Shown here in pieces: positions 1 through 8,382 of a stretch of 32,579 bases of DNA; within the stretch, counting starts at the first letter, position 1; each line of letters opens with the position of its first letter. This DNA comes from Desulfosporosinus sp. Tol-M. Its GTDB lineage: Bacteria > Bacillota > Desulfitobacteriia > Desulfitobacteriales > Desulfitobacteriaceae. The notes under the pieces are model-generated. The model made no database searches. It was not told the origin of the DNA and saw only the letters and a program-made list of their open reading frames with translations. The position numbers and the translations under genes were made by a program. The stretch is from contig JQID01000099.1 of the NCBI GenBank assembly GCA_000770645.1, positions 1-32,579 of the forward strand, in the 5' to 3' direction.

Positions 1-42
1 CTTTTGAGGATAATTACATAGGGTACCACAGTATTATAGTGG

Positions 43-477
43 TCAACAGTGGCGTATGGAATCGACCTCGTTTAGAGCCCTGTGATGAAGCCGATGCACC
101 CACCTAAGATCGAAGTGCATCTCGACTGCGATCTGTTCCCACGTCTTGAAGCATAGGTAGCGAAGTTCCAGAAGAGTCTGAAGTTCAGGGTTCTCCACGC
201 ATTTCACGACCGTGACGATTTCGTGCTTGGTGTCTATGAGCTGCATTAGATCGGCGTTGATTTCCGATTCCAAGTCCATTATCTTACAGATTACATCCTC
301 CATGCGGTGGAAGTTGCGCGTTCCGTTGAAAGCTTCATTAGACAAGGTCGCGGTGGCTTTTCCTGCGAGTTCCCGTAGAGATTGCACTTGCTCGATTTTG
401 CTGTTGATGCGTTGGTCGATACGGTAGGCTTGGGATAAATACTCCTTCGCCGTGAGTTGTCTTATTGTTTTATCCAT
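43..477 (-). CDS. DUF1492/ArpU-like phage late-transcription regulator, sigma-like HTH
   Basis: The 144-residue product is mostly helical and charged. Its last about 45 residues (about 98-140) look like a sigma-70 region 4 helix-turn-helix: LLELRYLCFKTWEQIA is followed by a recognition-helix-like stretch. This matches small DUF1492/ArpU-type proteins that end the early operon of many Firmicutes phages and are thought to switch on late genes. The ATG has GGAGG eight bases upstream. It is the last visible gene of the leftward phage operon, 51 bases after the SNF2 helicase. In related phages the packaging genes come next, which would lie beyond the left edge. The regulatory role is inferred from family and position; no experiment-like evidence is in the sequence. 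Confidence 0.75.
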   Translation of the reverse strand: MDKTIRQLTAKEYLSQAYRIDQRINSKIEQVQSLRELAGKATATLSNEAFNGTRNFHRMEDVICKIMDLESEINADLMQLIDTKHEIVTVVKCVENPELQTLLELRYLCFKTWEQIAVEMHFDLRWVHRLHHRALNEVDSIRHC

Positions 478-528
478 AAGGGCTACCTCCGAAAAGTTAA
501 TGTCCTCTCGGATTGACTCCTTAGATTT

Positions 529-1896
529 TCATAGATTTGCTTTCACAGCAGCGATTAAGGCGCTTTGGGTGCGATCTTTTTGCGCCAATGCACTGATGAT
601 CTGTTCGTCGATTGTATGCTCGGTCAGGATGTGGTGGATGACGACCGTTTCTGCTGACTGACCCTGTCGCCATAAACGGGCATTGGTCTGCTGGTAAAGC
701 TCCAAACTCCACGTCAGCCCAAACCATATTAAGGTGCTGCCTCCGGCTTGGAGGTTCAGACCATGACCAGCTGAAGCGGGGTGGATAAGGGCTACCGGCA
801 GTTCGCCGTTGTTCCACCTTGTGATGGTATCGGGCTTGTCGAGTTGAGTAAAAGGGATGTGCAGTTTTTGAAGCCGCTCAGCAATTCTCGTTTTATCATG
901 CTGAAACCAGTATGCGACCAGGACCGGTTTGCCGTTTGCCTGTTCAATGAGATCTTCTAATTCATCAAGTTTACGACTGTGGGTTTCGATTGCCTCGCCG
1001 TCGTCACCATAGACCGCACCGTTTGCCATCTGACACAGCTTTCCACTTAAAGCGGCGGCATTGGCAGCGGTCACTTCACCACCAGTCAAGGTAAGCACGA
1101 GGTCGCGTTTTAGTTCATCATAACGTTCAAGTTCTGTTTCCGATAACCGTACCGGATGTTCTACCATCAGAAGTTCCGGCATTTGAAGGTGATCAGTCGC
1201 ATTCATGCTGATGGTAATGTCTCCGATTTTATCGTAGATGCGCTTCTCAGCGTTCGGCAATGGTTTATAACTGAAGATGACCTGGCCATTCCGTTTATCC
1301 GGTAAGAAGTAATCGGTTCGGTACTTTCCAATAAACCGTCCAAGCCGCTGCCCCATATCGAGTAGCCTAAACTGCGCCCATAAATCCATCAGGCCGTTGC
1401 TTGATGGTGTACCCGTCAGTCCGACAACTCGTTTTACCTTGGGGCGAACCTTCATCAGCGACCGGAACCGTTTTGACTGGTAATTCTTAAACGATGACAG
1501 TTCATCAATGACCAGCATATCAAAGTCAAACGGAACGCCGCTTTCCTCTATGAGCCATTGGGTGTTCTCTCTGTTGATGACGTAAATGTCTGCCTTAACC
1601 TTAAGCGCGGCGAGTCGTTCCCGCTCCGTGCCAACTGCAACCGAGACTTTCAGTCCCTGCAGGTGAAGCCACTTATCAGTTTCCTGCTTCCAAACATTGG
1701 TGCAGACCCGAAGCGGGGCGATGACTAGGACTTTACCCACATCAAAGTAGTCGTAAAGCAGGTCGTTAACAGCGGTCAGGGTGATAACTGTCTTGCCAAG
1801 ACCCATCGAGAGGAGTATTGCGCTTATTGAATTCCTCTCGATGAAGTCCGTGGCATATTGCTGGTAGTGGTGGGGCTTATAATTTAGGCGTACCAT
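529..1896 (-). CDS. Phage SNF2/DEAD-type helicase
   Basis: The 455-residue product is a superfamily 2 ATPase. Walker A is SMGLGKT (about residues 30-36), the DExx motif is VIDELSSFKN (about 129-138), motif III is LTGTPSSNG (about 160-168), and the C-terminal helicase lobe ends with an arginine-finger region containing RLWRQGQ. The compact length and the SSxK-type DEx motif fit the SNF2-like helicases of Clostridia phage replication cassettes. It probably remodels DNA or protein-DNA complexes during phage replication or recombination. The start ATG overlaps the end of the upstream Rha-like gene by 13 bases and follows a GGGAG site, indicating translational coupling. The exact role in phage replication is not known to me. 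Confidence 0.88.
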   Translation of the reverse strand: MVRLNYKPHHYQQYATDFIERNSISAILLSMGLGKTVITLTAVNDLLYDYFDVGKVLVIAPLRVCTNVWKQETDKWLHLQGLKVSVAVGTERERLAALKVKADIYVINRENTQWLIEESGVPFDFDMLVIDELSSFKNYQSKRFRSLMKVRPKVKRVVGLTGTPSSNGLMDLWAQFRLLDMGQRLGRFIGKYRTDYFLPDKRNGQVIFSYKPLPNAEKRIYDKIGDITISMNATDHLQMPELLMVEHPVRLSETELERYDELKRDLVLTLTGGEVTAANAAALSGKLCQMANGAVYGDDGEAIETHSRKLDELEDLIEQANGKPVLVAYWFQHDKTRIAERLQKLHIPFTQLDKPDTITRWNNGELPVALIHPASAGHGLNLQAGGSTLIWFGLTWSLELYQQTNARLWRQGQSAETVVIHHILTEHTIDEQIISALAQKDRTQSALIAAVKANL

Positions 1897-2606
1897 CGCG
1901 GCATCTCCCGTTCGGCCAGGTCAAAGATAAAGTCACGACCTTTCGCCGTCCAAAGCAGCATCGGCATTTCATAACCATTTTCCAATTGCACTAGTTTGGG
2001 AAGGGCGATGTTGTGCCCGATATAATCAGCATAAAGCCGCCAAGTTTGAGAGCCGTTCGGTTTATACTGCACATGGCAGTCCCGAAGAAAACGATTCAGG
2101 GTTACAGCCGTTGTTCCCAGTTCCTCGGCAATTTCACCGACCTTATAGAGTTCCACTGTGTCGGTTTGACCTTCGTACTTGGCAGCTGTGATTTGCAACA
2201 CCTTGTTCTGGGCTTCGAGGACTTCCCGTTGTTCTTCTGCAGCAACGAGAGCAAGTAATGCTTCCTTGTAATTCCGGGGTGCGAGTTTGCGTTCCATTTC
2301 ATTGAACGCTGCGATGTAGGCTTTCTTGAACTGCATCGCCTTTTCGCCGGTATAGCCCATGACCAGCAGCGTGAATCCGTCACGGGTAACAAGGTATTCG
2401 TAATAGGTCTGTCCGTTTTGTGGCTCGATGTAGGGGGTGTGTCCAAAATTGGACTGACCCCAAGCAGGGTCATTTTCAATAATTCCACGGACGTCACGCA
2501 TCACATGCTTATGTTCCTTTTCAAACACTCGCGCGATGTCGCGGCTTGATACGACGGCTTTGCCGTTCCTCTCGGTAAGACCGAGTTTAATAAGTTGGTT
2601 ATCCAT
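1884..2606 (-). CDS. Rha-family phage regulatory protein / antirepressor
   Basis: The 240-residue product begins with a Rha-type DNA-binding domain: residues about 15-110 include SSRDIARVFEKEHKHVMRDV and a later YLVTRDGFTLLVMGYTGEKA, which is the family hallmark. The C-terminal half (about 140-235) resembles the KilA-C/ANT antirepressor domain, with VGEIAEELGTTAVTLNRFL as a probable HTH. Such proteins modulate phage repressors or lysogenic growth. GGAGG lies nine bases before the ATG. The gene overlaps the VRR-NUC gene upstream by 8 bases and the helicase downstream by 13 bases, so all three are co-translated. Sitting inside a replication operon rather than beside the repressor is common for this family in Clostridia phages. 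Confidence 0.85.
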   Translation of the reverse strand: MDNQLIKLGLTERNGKAVVSSRDIARVFEKEHKHVMRDVRGIIENDPAWGQSNFGHTPYIEPQNGQTYYEYLVTRDGFTLLVMGYTGEKAMQFKKAYIAAFNEMERKLAPRNYKEALLALVAAEEQREVLEAQNKVLQITAAKYEGQTDTVELYKVGEIAEELGTTAVTLNRFLRDCHVQYKPNGSQTWRLYADYIGHNIALPKLVQLENGYEMPMLLWTAKGRDFIFDLAEREMPRWYA

Positions 2607-2880
2607 TCGCTATATCCTCCAGTATCTGTTTGATTTGTTCAGGGCGGTCAAGCACAAATACCTTGAAGCCTAAGCGCCGAAGCATTCCATGCCTTGCTTC
2701 CTGTAGTGGCCGGGGATGCTCCCCATAACGTTTGACCTCAACAAAAGCAAGTCTCCCTACTGGTATAAGGACAAGTCGGTCGGGCATTCCGTAGAAATTT
2801 GGTGAAATATATTTAGGTGCGATGCCTCCCATAGCCTTGACTGCATCCACCAGTTTGCGTTCCAGTACTTTTTCTTTCAT
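2599..2880 (-). CDS. VRR-NUC domain nuclease
   Basis: The 93-residue product is a minimal VRR-NUC (PD-(D/E)XK superfamily) protein. The catalytic pattern is visible as MPDRLVLIPVGRLAFVEVKRYGE: an aspartate after MP, then E-V-K at the end of the next strand, with a following ARHGMLRRLGFKVFVLD segment typical of the fold. These nucleases are thought to cut branched DNA structures made in phage replication. I prefer the ATG at 2880 over the in-frame GTG at 2886 because GGAGG lies five bases before the ATG and overlaps the GTG region. The gene follows a 219-base non-coding gap after the VapE gene and overlaps the Rha gene. Confidence 0.88.
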   Translation of the reverse strand: MKEKVLERKLVDAVKAMGGIAPKYISPNFYGMPDRLVLIPVGRLAFVEVKRYGEHPRPLQEARHGMLRRLGFKVFVLDRPEQIKQILEDIANG

Positions 2881-3125
2881 AAACACCTCCGCGACAAGTT
2901 TCTAAAAAACACCTGTCGCACTTAAAAGCCTTTATTTAAGCGGTTTACAGGTCTTGATGCGACAAATTCGACAGTTTCTCCTATATATTTCTTACGCGCG
3001 TGTGTTGCGTACATCAGCGCTTTACTCTGACTTGTAGAAAGCCTTTTGAATATAAGGAGAATAGTTGTCGCACTTGTCCTAAAATGTTGTCAAACCCTTT
3101 GTATTTCAGGGTTTTTCCGATGCGA
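2881..3125. repeat. Cluster of TGCGACA-type motifs between VapE and VRR-NUC genes
   Basis: The gap between two otherwise close-packed genes holds repeated copies of a 7-10 base motif in both orientations. GCGACAAGT is at 2891, TGTCGCACTT at 2914 and again at 3066, TGCGACAAAT at 2958, and TGCGACG at 3121, which lies inside the end of the VapE reading frame. The gap also has an AT-rich stretch (about 2981-2995) beside ACGCGCGTGTGTTGCG. Iterated motifs beside a VapE primase/helicase gene could be an operator or part of a replication origin. I see no convincing promoter. Confidence 0.4.
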
Positions 3126-5472
3126 CGACCCTGCAATAAAGCCGTTGCTCGCCGTAAATAGCTAACCGCTTCCTTGCCTTTGTCCTTTGCCACCCGCTAA
3201 CGCGAGTCATTAAAGCCGCTAGCGCATAAGAATCGGTTGGCTTCAGTTCGGCCAGGCTTCGCCCAAAGCACTCCGCCCAAATCTCAGCATTGCTGACCGT
3301 CTCACGGCGTATGGTGCCAATCGGAGAGGTTGGGGCGTCCTTGTCGGCGATATAGCTGCGGCGGGCGTAGGTATCCATACTATCCCAGTTGTCGGGGAGC
3401 AGAGTTTCGAGATATTCCTCGACCATACCTTGGCGCTCGTCGACTTCCATAGCATCGCGCTGGGCTTCCTCAGCTTCCTTAACAAGGCGGCCTTCGAGGT
3501 ACAACTTTTCGCCGCTTTCCCAGATGGTTTTTGCCTCAGCCCAGATCTGGTCGCGTTCCTCGGCAGTGAAGTTCCATTTCTTGATCTGCTCCTCCTGATG
3601 TACCTTCACGATCCAGAAGCGCCGGTTACCCGTGATATCACGGAGGTATCCGCGTTCGCCATTGACCGAGGCGATGATGATGCACTGGCGCGGATGACTC
3701 TCCACAGTCTTGCCGTAGCTGGGGCGGTATTTGTCATCCGAGGTGGAAAGGAACGCCTTGACCTTTTCTATGTCAGCTTTTTTCATCCCGGCGAGCTCGC
3801 CGATTTCTACCACCCAGAAGCCCTGCAACTTCTCAGCACCGGACTTGTCGTCCATATCGGTGAGTGAGAGCGTTTCTGAATAGAACTCATCGCCAACGAG
3901 GTCTTTGAAAAGGGTGGATTTGCCGATGCCCTGCACACCATCGAAAACCAGCACACTGTCAAACTTCGTGCCAGGCTTGTAAATTCGAGCAACAGCTGCA
4001 GCAAAGGTCTTTCTGGTGGCTGCCCGCACATACGGCGTGTCATCAGCCTGCAGGCAGCGGACGAGAAGGGTTTCGATCCGCTTTGTCCCGTCCCAGGGGG
4101 GCAACCCGTCAAGGTAATCCCGTATTGGATGGAACCGCCTGTCGTCGGCAACCTTGGTGAAACTTACATCATGGTTCCGGCTTGAGAATGCGACATAGCG
4201 GATGTCAATGAATGCTTTCATCTGCGCTGTATCCGCGTCGCGCCAGAACTTATTATCTGGTGGCCGTTCCCACGGCACTTTGCCGGTGACCTGAATCCTG
4301 TTGGCCAGTTCGTTATAGGCAAAGTTAGCGAAATCAGGGTCGTTGTTTAGAATAAGCACTTCATTCCAGACGCTGTTTTCCAGAATGCTGCTTCGAGGTT
4401 GATATCTAAGGAGGGTCCGCCAGTCGCCGGATTCCGTGTCGAAGTCGGCTTGTGCCTGCGCCTGACGTTCCGCATCCAGTTGGAGTTTCACCCGGTCAAG
4501 TGACACAGCGAACTCGGACATAGCCTTAAACGATGCCTTTTCATCAAGGTCCGGAAATTTGTGAGTTCTGACGAGATCAAAGGCATTTAGCAACTTTCCG
4601 CCCGCAAGGTCGGAAGCGTGGTGGGAGTAGGCCCATTTACCGTCATAGATGACTACGCCTGCGGTGGAGTCGGCATCTTTAAACTGATAACGACCATCTA
4701 CTGCTGCCGGTTCGTAGATATCAGGCAGAAACTCAGCGATGGCCTCCTCAATGGGATAAGCTGTACAAAAAGCTCCGACTACACCATGTTTTTCAAGCGG
4801 GTCTTGCTGGCTCTTGACATCTCGATTTCGGACTTCACTTTCTCGTGATGAGGTCGGCCACTGGGTCACATCACGCCAATTGTTATACAGAGCGAGATAT
4901 TTGTCAGGGTCCAGCGAATCGCCGGACTTCTCATAAAAAACAAACTCGCCGTTTGCCGGGCAGGAAGCCCAGTACATCATGCGGTTTGCCTGATAGGTGG
5001 TGTCGTCGAAATAATCAATGCCGATTTCCTTGGCGACCATCCGCATCAACGCAGGATACTCATCTTCACTGACCTCACGGCTGAAAAGAATGACCACCCG
5101 GTAGCGCGGGCTTCCCGACGTGTGACTGTGGGTGGAGTAGAGGAAGTAAGTAAGCCCGGCAAGAGCGGAGGCTGTAGCTGCAAGAAAGTCTTCATTTTTA
5201 GGGATGTTATCCGCGTCAAGCGCGCCGATCCTGCGGCTGATGACGTTTCCATTCTTTCGAATACCGCCTTTAAGCCATCCGCCAACAAAACCACCATGAT
5301 CCTTGGCATCATCTCTGCGCTGCTTGGATAGCTTCGGATATTCCTCGGCTGTCTCTGTCGTTCGAAGTGGGGTGCGATTTCGCTCAACAATGTATTCCCA
5401 TGAATGTTCCTGGTTTTTGTATTTCCGGTCCGTCTTACGATTGCAGACGGAGATTTTAATCAGTTCTGGCAT
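3106..5472 (-). CDS. VapE-type phage primase/helicase (virulence-associated E family)
   Basis: The 788-residue product combines an N-terminal primase-like region with a C-terminal superfamily 3-like VapE helicase. The N-terminal part (about residues 40-170) has GGFVGGWLKGG and RIGALDADNI. The C-terminal part has Walker A GVQGIGKST near residue 515, Walker B-like WVVEIGELAG about 40 residues later, and the family signature of an ASVNGERGYLRDITGNRRFW stretch. It probably primes and unwinds phage DNA. I chose the ATG at 5472, with GAGGAGG nine bases upstream, rather than longer in-frame starts that would run through the upstream DUF4406 gene. The start overlaps that gene's end by 17 bases. Confidence 0.9.
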   Translation of the reverse strand: MPELIKISVCNRKTDRKYKNQEHSWEYIVERNRTPLRTTETAEEYPKLSKQRRDDAKDHGGFVGGWLKGGIRKNGNVISRRIGALDADNIPKNEDFLAATASALAGLTYFLYSTHSHTSGSPRYRVVILFSREVSEDEYPALMRMVAKEIGIDYFDDTTYQANRMMYWASCPANGEFVFYEKSGDSLDPDKYLALYNNWRDVTQWPTSSRESEVRNRDVKSQQDPLEKHGVVGAFCTAYPIEEAIAEFLPDIYEPAAVDGRYQFKDADSTAGVVIYDGKWAYSHHASDLAGGKLLNAFDLVRTHKFPDLDEKASFKAMSEFAVSLDRVKLQLDAERQAQAQADFDTESGDWRTLLRYQPRSSILENSVWNEVLILNNDPDFANFAYNELANRIQVTGKVPWERPPDNKFWRDADTAQMKAFIDIRYVAFSSRNHDVSFTKVADDRRFHPIRDYLDGLPPWDGTKRIETLLVRCLQADDTPYVRAATRKTFAAAVARIYKPGTKFDSVLVFDGVQGIGKSTLFKDLVGDEFYSETLSLTDMDDKSGAEKLQGFWVVEIGELAGMKKADIEKVKAFLSTSDDKYRPSYGKTVESHPRQCIIIASVNGERGYLRDITGNRRFWIVKVHQEEQIKKWNFTAEERDQIWAEAKTIWESGEKLYLEGRLVKEAEEAQRDAMEVDERQGMVEEYLETLLPDNWDSMDTYARRSYIADKDAPTSPIGTIRRETVSNAEIWAECFGRSLAELKPTDSYALAALMTRVSGWQRTKARKRLAIYGEQRLYCRVVASEKP

Positions 5473-5890
5473 CCGTTGATTCCTCCTCACATCTGGAATT
5501 GAAGTACCTAACGGGAATGCCTCGTTTTTTCGCTTTGGCAATTTCTCGTGACATCCCGTCGCTGATGTGTCCTCCGAATACCCAGAGTTCATCGCATTTT
5601 CCGAGCAGTATGATGGCGAAGAACAATCCAAGTGCCCGCTCATCACGATCGCTGTCGTCCATAAACTGCGGATAGTGCAGATGCGGGGCGAGAGGGATAC
5701 AACCGCGACTCACCGCAAAGCGGCAGTAGTCTCTGGCTCGGAAGATGTTGTATTCCGTGTCTCCTGCGAAAGGAGATGCGATATACACAAGTGGACGGTA
5801 GGTCTTGACTGCTTTTTCGGATTTCGCCACGTTTGCAAGAGCGATTTCAGCAGTTGGGTCTGGGTAGCCTTCTGAGTTTTTTAGGTTCAT
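5456..5890 (-). CDS. DUF4406 / nucleoside 2-deoxyribosyltransferase-like protein
   Basis: The 144-residue product carries the DUF4406 pattern: VYIASPFAGDTEYNI (about residues 34-48), HLHYPQFMDD in the middle, and a late DELWVFGGHISDGMSREI segment with the G-x-S-x-G-M-x-x-E core typical of nucleoside 2-deoxyribosyltransferase-like folds. The family is frequent in phages and may act in nucleotide metabolism, but its substrate is unknown. The ATG overlaps the stop of the zinc-ribbon gene as ATGA. The first about 30 residues precede the domain and may be a linker. Confidence 0.82.
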   Translation of the reverse strand: MNLKNSEGYPDPTAEIALANVAKSEKAVKTYRPLVYIASPFAGDTEYNIFRARDYCRFAVSRGCIPLAPHLHYPQFMDDSDRDERALGLFFAIILLGKCDELWVFGGHISDGMSREIAKAKKRGIPVRYFNSRCEEESTDARTD

Positions 5891-6288
5891 AAGCTGCCGC
5901 CTTCCGTAGCGAGCGCCTTCAGCGCGTCGGCGAATGACTCGTACTGTTCAGGAACAAGCTCTTGAATTGCCTCAATTTCGTATTCATTGAAAAGGTCATA
6001 CACCTGCTCGCCGTAGCTCGCCTGACAGAGTGTGTCTGATAGTAGGGCGATACCGTCGATTGTAATTTTTATGCCGACAGTGTGGCTGGATTTTTCAGCG
6101 CGTTTTTTAGTGCAGGTGGAGCAGACGATACTGGTGGAAAAGAGATCACCTTCGCCGTCCGAGAAAACCTCCACAAGGTCGATAGGCAATTCCCTTCCAC
6201 AGTCAGGACAGCGTGTGAACACGTTTTCGTCAGTGATATCTGTTTTATTGACCTTGCCATTTGCCAGTTTGGCTTTGAGATAGAACAT
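5887..6288 (-). CDS. Small phage zinc-ribbon protein
   Basis: The 133-residue product has two CxxC pairs, CPDC at about residues 22-25 and CSTC about 30 residues later, spaced as in a zinc ribbon. A C-terminal acidic region follows that shows no recognised domain. It begins MFYLKAKLANGKVNKTD. The ATG at 6288 has GGAGG eight bases upstream; longer in-frame starts run back through the hairpin element and the polymerase gene and are rejected. The gene lies between the DNA polymerase and DUF4406 genes and is translationally coupled to the latter by an ATGA overlap. Function unknown; nucleic-acid or protein binding is a guess from the zinc ribbon. Confidence 0.72.
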   Translation of the reverse strand: MFYLKAKLANGKVNKTDITDENVFTRCPDCGRELPIDLVEVFSDGEGDLFSTSIVCSTCTKKRAEKSSHTVGIKITIDGIALLSDTLCQASYGEQVYDLFNEYEIEAIQELVPEQYESFADALKALATEGGSL

Positions 6289-6296
6289 TTTCATTT

Positions 6297-6367
6297 CCTC
6301 CAAATTTGTGATAGACGAAAAACCGCCTCCACTTCCTAAAGGACAGCGGTGGCGGTAATTCCGTAGT
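6297..6367 (-). promoter_or_regulatory. Structured 5' element (copy B) before the zinc-ribbon gene
   Basis: Read on the minus strand, the gap runs ACTACGG, then a long hairpin (6323-6355), then ATCACA and the GGAGG site. The hairpin has an 11-position stem with one A-A mismatch, a single bulged G, a three-pair TCC/GGA inner helix and a TTTA tetraloop. The copy at 10616-10686 has the same order, bulge and loop size but different stem bases, so the structure rather than the sequence is kept. It could act as a processing site, stabiliser or protein-binding leader. Confidence 0.6.
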
Positions 6368-6373
6368 TGCTTT

Positions 6374-8314
6374 TCAGTCTTTTCTATAAAACGGCGTTTC
6401 GTAGCTATCGCAGCGAAGTGGAAGCCCTGCTGCCCAAGACGGCGCACGGCTCATCTGTTCAGAGACAACAGCAGGAGATAGATGCTTGTTGGCCTCAATA
6501 ACAACTTCATCATGAACATGCATGACTACATTGGCGGATCGAAATGTGGAGAGGGCGTAGTAAAGAATGTCACGGGCCACGGCCTGGGTGATATTTTCGA
6601 CCCACTTTCCGGGCGAGGAATCAATACGCTCCCATTTCTTTGTCGCGCCGATGCCTTCGTAAGTGACGCACTCCGAGCCAAAACGGTTCTCCCCAATGCG
6701 CGGCTTGACGTATGCCAGCTTCCTGCCGTTGGGTAAAGTAATGAAGAGCATATCGCTCTGATAGCTGAACCTGATTCCGTGGGTTTCGGTGATCTTCCTT
6801 TGTTTCACGGCAGTCTTGGCGGCTTTATCGGCATCCCACCAAAATCTGACCACGTTAGGATTCGCCGCCCGCCACGCATCAACGAGAGGTTTCAGTTCTT
6901 CTTCTTTCAGTCCCATTTCCAAAGCACCGAAAGCTTTCAGTGCACCAACCGAGCCGGAGTACCCGCAAGCGAGGACGGCAATTTTAGACTTCTGGCGCAG
7001 CGGGGATTTCTTATCGATAGAGCCTTTGGGTACACCAAACATGATCTCGGCGTTCTCAATATAGAGGTCGCGTTTTGCTGAGTAGGCTTCGAGTGTCCAA
7101 CTTTCGCCTGCGAGCCATGCTAAGACGACCGCCTCGATGCTTGAGAAGTCGGCGACGATAAACTTACAGCCTTCTTTTGGGATAAAAGCCGTGCGAATAA
7201 GTTCAGACAGGACCACCGGAACATTGTCATAAAGTATATTGAGGGTGTCAAAATCACTGCTACGCACAAGACTTCGCGCTTGTTCAAGGTCTGCCATGTG
7301 ATTTTGGGGCAGGTTTTGGCATTGAATCAATCGCCCCGCAGCACGGCCGGTTCGATTTGCACCGTAATACTGGAACAGCCCTCTGGCACGGTTGTCGGCG
7401 CAGGCTACTGTTTCCATTGCTTGATATTTTTTAATTGAGGATTTTGCTAACTGCTGACGGAGCAATAGCACCTCTCCAAGCGGTTCGGGCGCGGTTTTCA
7501 ACAATTCCGCGACGGCTTTCTTGCCAAGAGTGTCGGTTTCCAGTCCGTTTTCAGCGAGCCAGTTTTTCATCTGTGCCACTGAGTTGGGATTATCCAATTC
7601 CGTCAGCTGCCGAATCTTATGCATCAGTTCAGATTTTGACCTTTCATCGGCAGCTATGGCATTCTTTACGAGCGTCATGTCAAGCAACACACCACGGTCG
7701 TTGATTTCTTGGTCCTGGCGATATTCCTCCCAGATGTTATCCGGAACAGGAAACTTTGCGAGCCGGGCTTGAATGGACATTTCCGTTTCAACATCGCGGC
7801 GATTATACAATTTAAACTGTTCCCATTTATCGGGAGCGTGTTCGGGAAGATTGCGGGTACGACGACCGTTGGAAGTTGTGACAGCACACGGCTTGCAAAA
7901 GTAACGGATTAGATCCTTACCCTCAGTCAATTTCTGCTTTTCCAAACCAAGCACCAAACCAACGTTTTCGAGAGAAAGTGGCAACCCCATGTATGCCGAC
8001 CAGACCATAGAACAGTGCCATGACGCTGGGTTAAGATATTGACCCATGGGCAATCCCAGCCATCTTGACAGACAGATACGTTCAAAAGCAGCGTTAAATG
8101 CCCATTTTTCAACTGTATCATCCGTCAGTGCATCGATGATATCGGGTGGTATGGTTGCGCCACTTGCAAGGTCGGCTACAAGAACCTCACCACCGTCCAC
8201 AGAATAGCCAAAAAGGATTATTTCAAAGTCCGGTGCCTCGGCGTATTTATATACGCCTGATTTGGAAAGGTCGACGGACGAATAGGTTTCTATGTCAATG
8301 CTGATCGTTTTCAT
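6374..8314 (-). CDS. Phage family A DNA polymerase with 3'-5' exonuclease domain
   Basis: The 646-residue product is a phage-type DNA polymerase I. It starts with a DnaQ-like exonuclease motif SIDIETYSS (about residues 5-13) and a second exonuclease motif NAAFERICL. Polymerase motif A is VADFSSIEAVVLAWLAGE (about 383-400), motif B is RQKSKIAVLACGYSG, and motif C is HVHDEVVIE (about 600). It lacks the 5' nuclease domain of bacterial Pol I, as usual for phage enzymes of this size. It is the likely replicative polymerase, working with the VapE primase/helicase and the DUF2815 protein. GGAGG is four bases before the ATG, and a hairpin with pseudoknot potential abuts this site. Confidence 0.95.
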   Translation of the reverse strand: MKTISIDIETYSSVDLSKSGVYKYAEAPDFEIILFGYSVDGGEVLVADLASGATIPPDIIDALTDDTVEKWAFNAAFERICLSRWLGLPMGQYLNPASWHCSMVWSAYMGLPLSLENVGLVLGLEKQKLTEGKDLIRYFCKPCAVTTSNGRRTRNLPEHAPDKWEQFKLYNRRDVETEMSIQARLAKFPVPDNIWEEYRQDQEINDRGVLLDMTLVKNAIAADERSKSELMHKIRQLTELDNPNSVAQMKNWLAENGLETDTLGKKAVAELLKTAPEPLGEVLLLRQQLAKSSIKKYQAMETVACADNRARGLFQYYGANRTGRAAGRLIQCQNLPQNHMADLEQARSLVRSSDFDTLNILYDNVPVVLSELIRTAFIPKEGCKFIVADFSSIEAVVLAWLAGESWTLEAYSAKRDLYIENAEIMFGVPKGSIDKKSPLRQKSKIAVLACGYSGSVGALKAFGALEMGLKEEELKPLVDAWRAANPNVVRFWWDADKAAKTAVKQRKITETHGIRFSYQSDMLFITLPNGRKLAYVKPRIGENRFGSECVTYEGIGATKKWERIDSSPGKWVENITQAVARDILYYALSTFRSANVVMHVHDEVVIEANKHLSPAVVSEQMSRAPSWAAGLPLRCDSYETPFYRKD

Positions 8315-8321
8315 ATGTCCT

Positions 8322-8359
8322 CCAATAACAAGAGGGCGGCAAGTTATCCTGCCGCCCTC
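8322..8359 (-). promoter_or_regulatory. Hairpin, possible pseudoknot, abutting the DNA polymerase ribosome-binding site
   Basis: On the minus strand a perfect 10-pair stem (GAGGGCGGCA with TGCCGCCCTC, 8332-8359) closes an eight-base loop GGATAACT. The loop segment GATAAC can pair with GTTATT a few bases downstream (five Watson-Crick pairs and one wobble), directly before the GGAGG of the polymerase gene. This would make an H-type pseudoknot next to the ribosome-binding site. A role in translational control is inferred; the stem is seen directly. Confidence 0.5.
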
Positions 8360-8382
8360 CGATGCTTTTCCATGAATTTGCT

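Noticed and set aside
26..42. Terminator hairpin at the left edge (CCAC...GTGG)
   Set aside because: Only four good outer pairs with mismatches inside and no U-tract.
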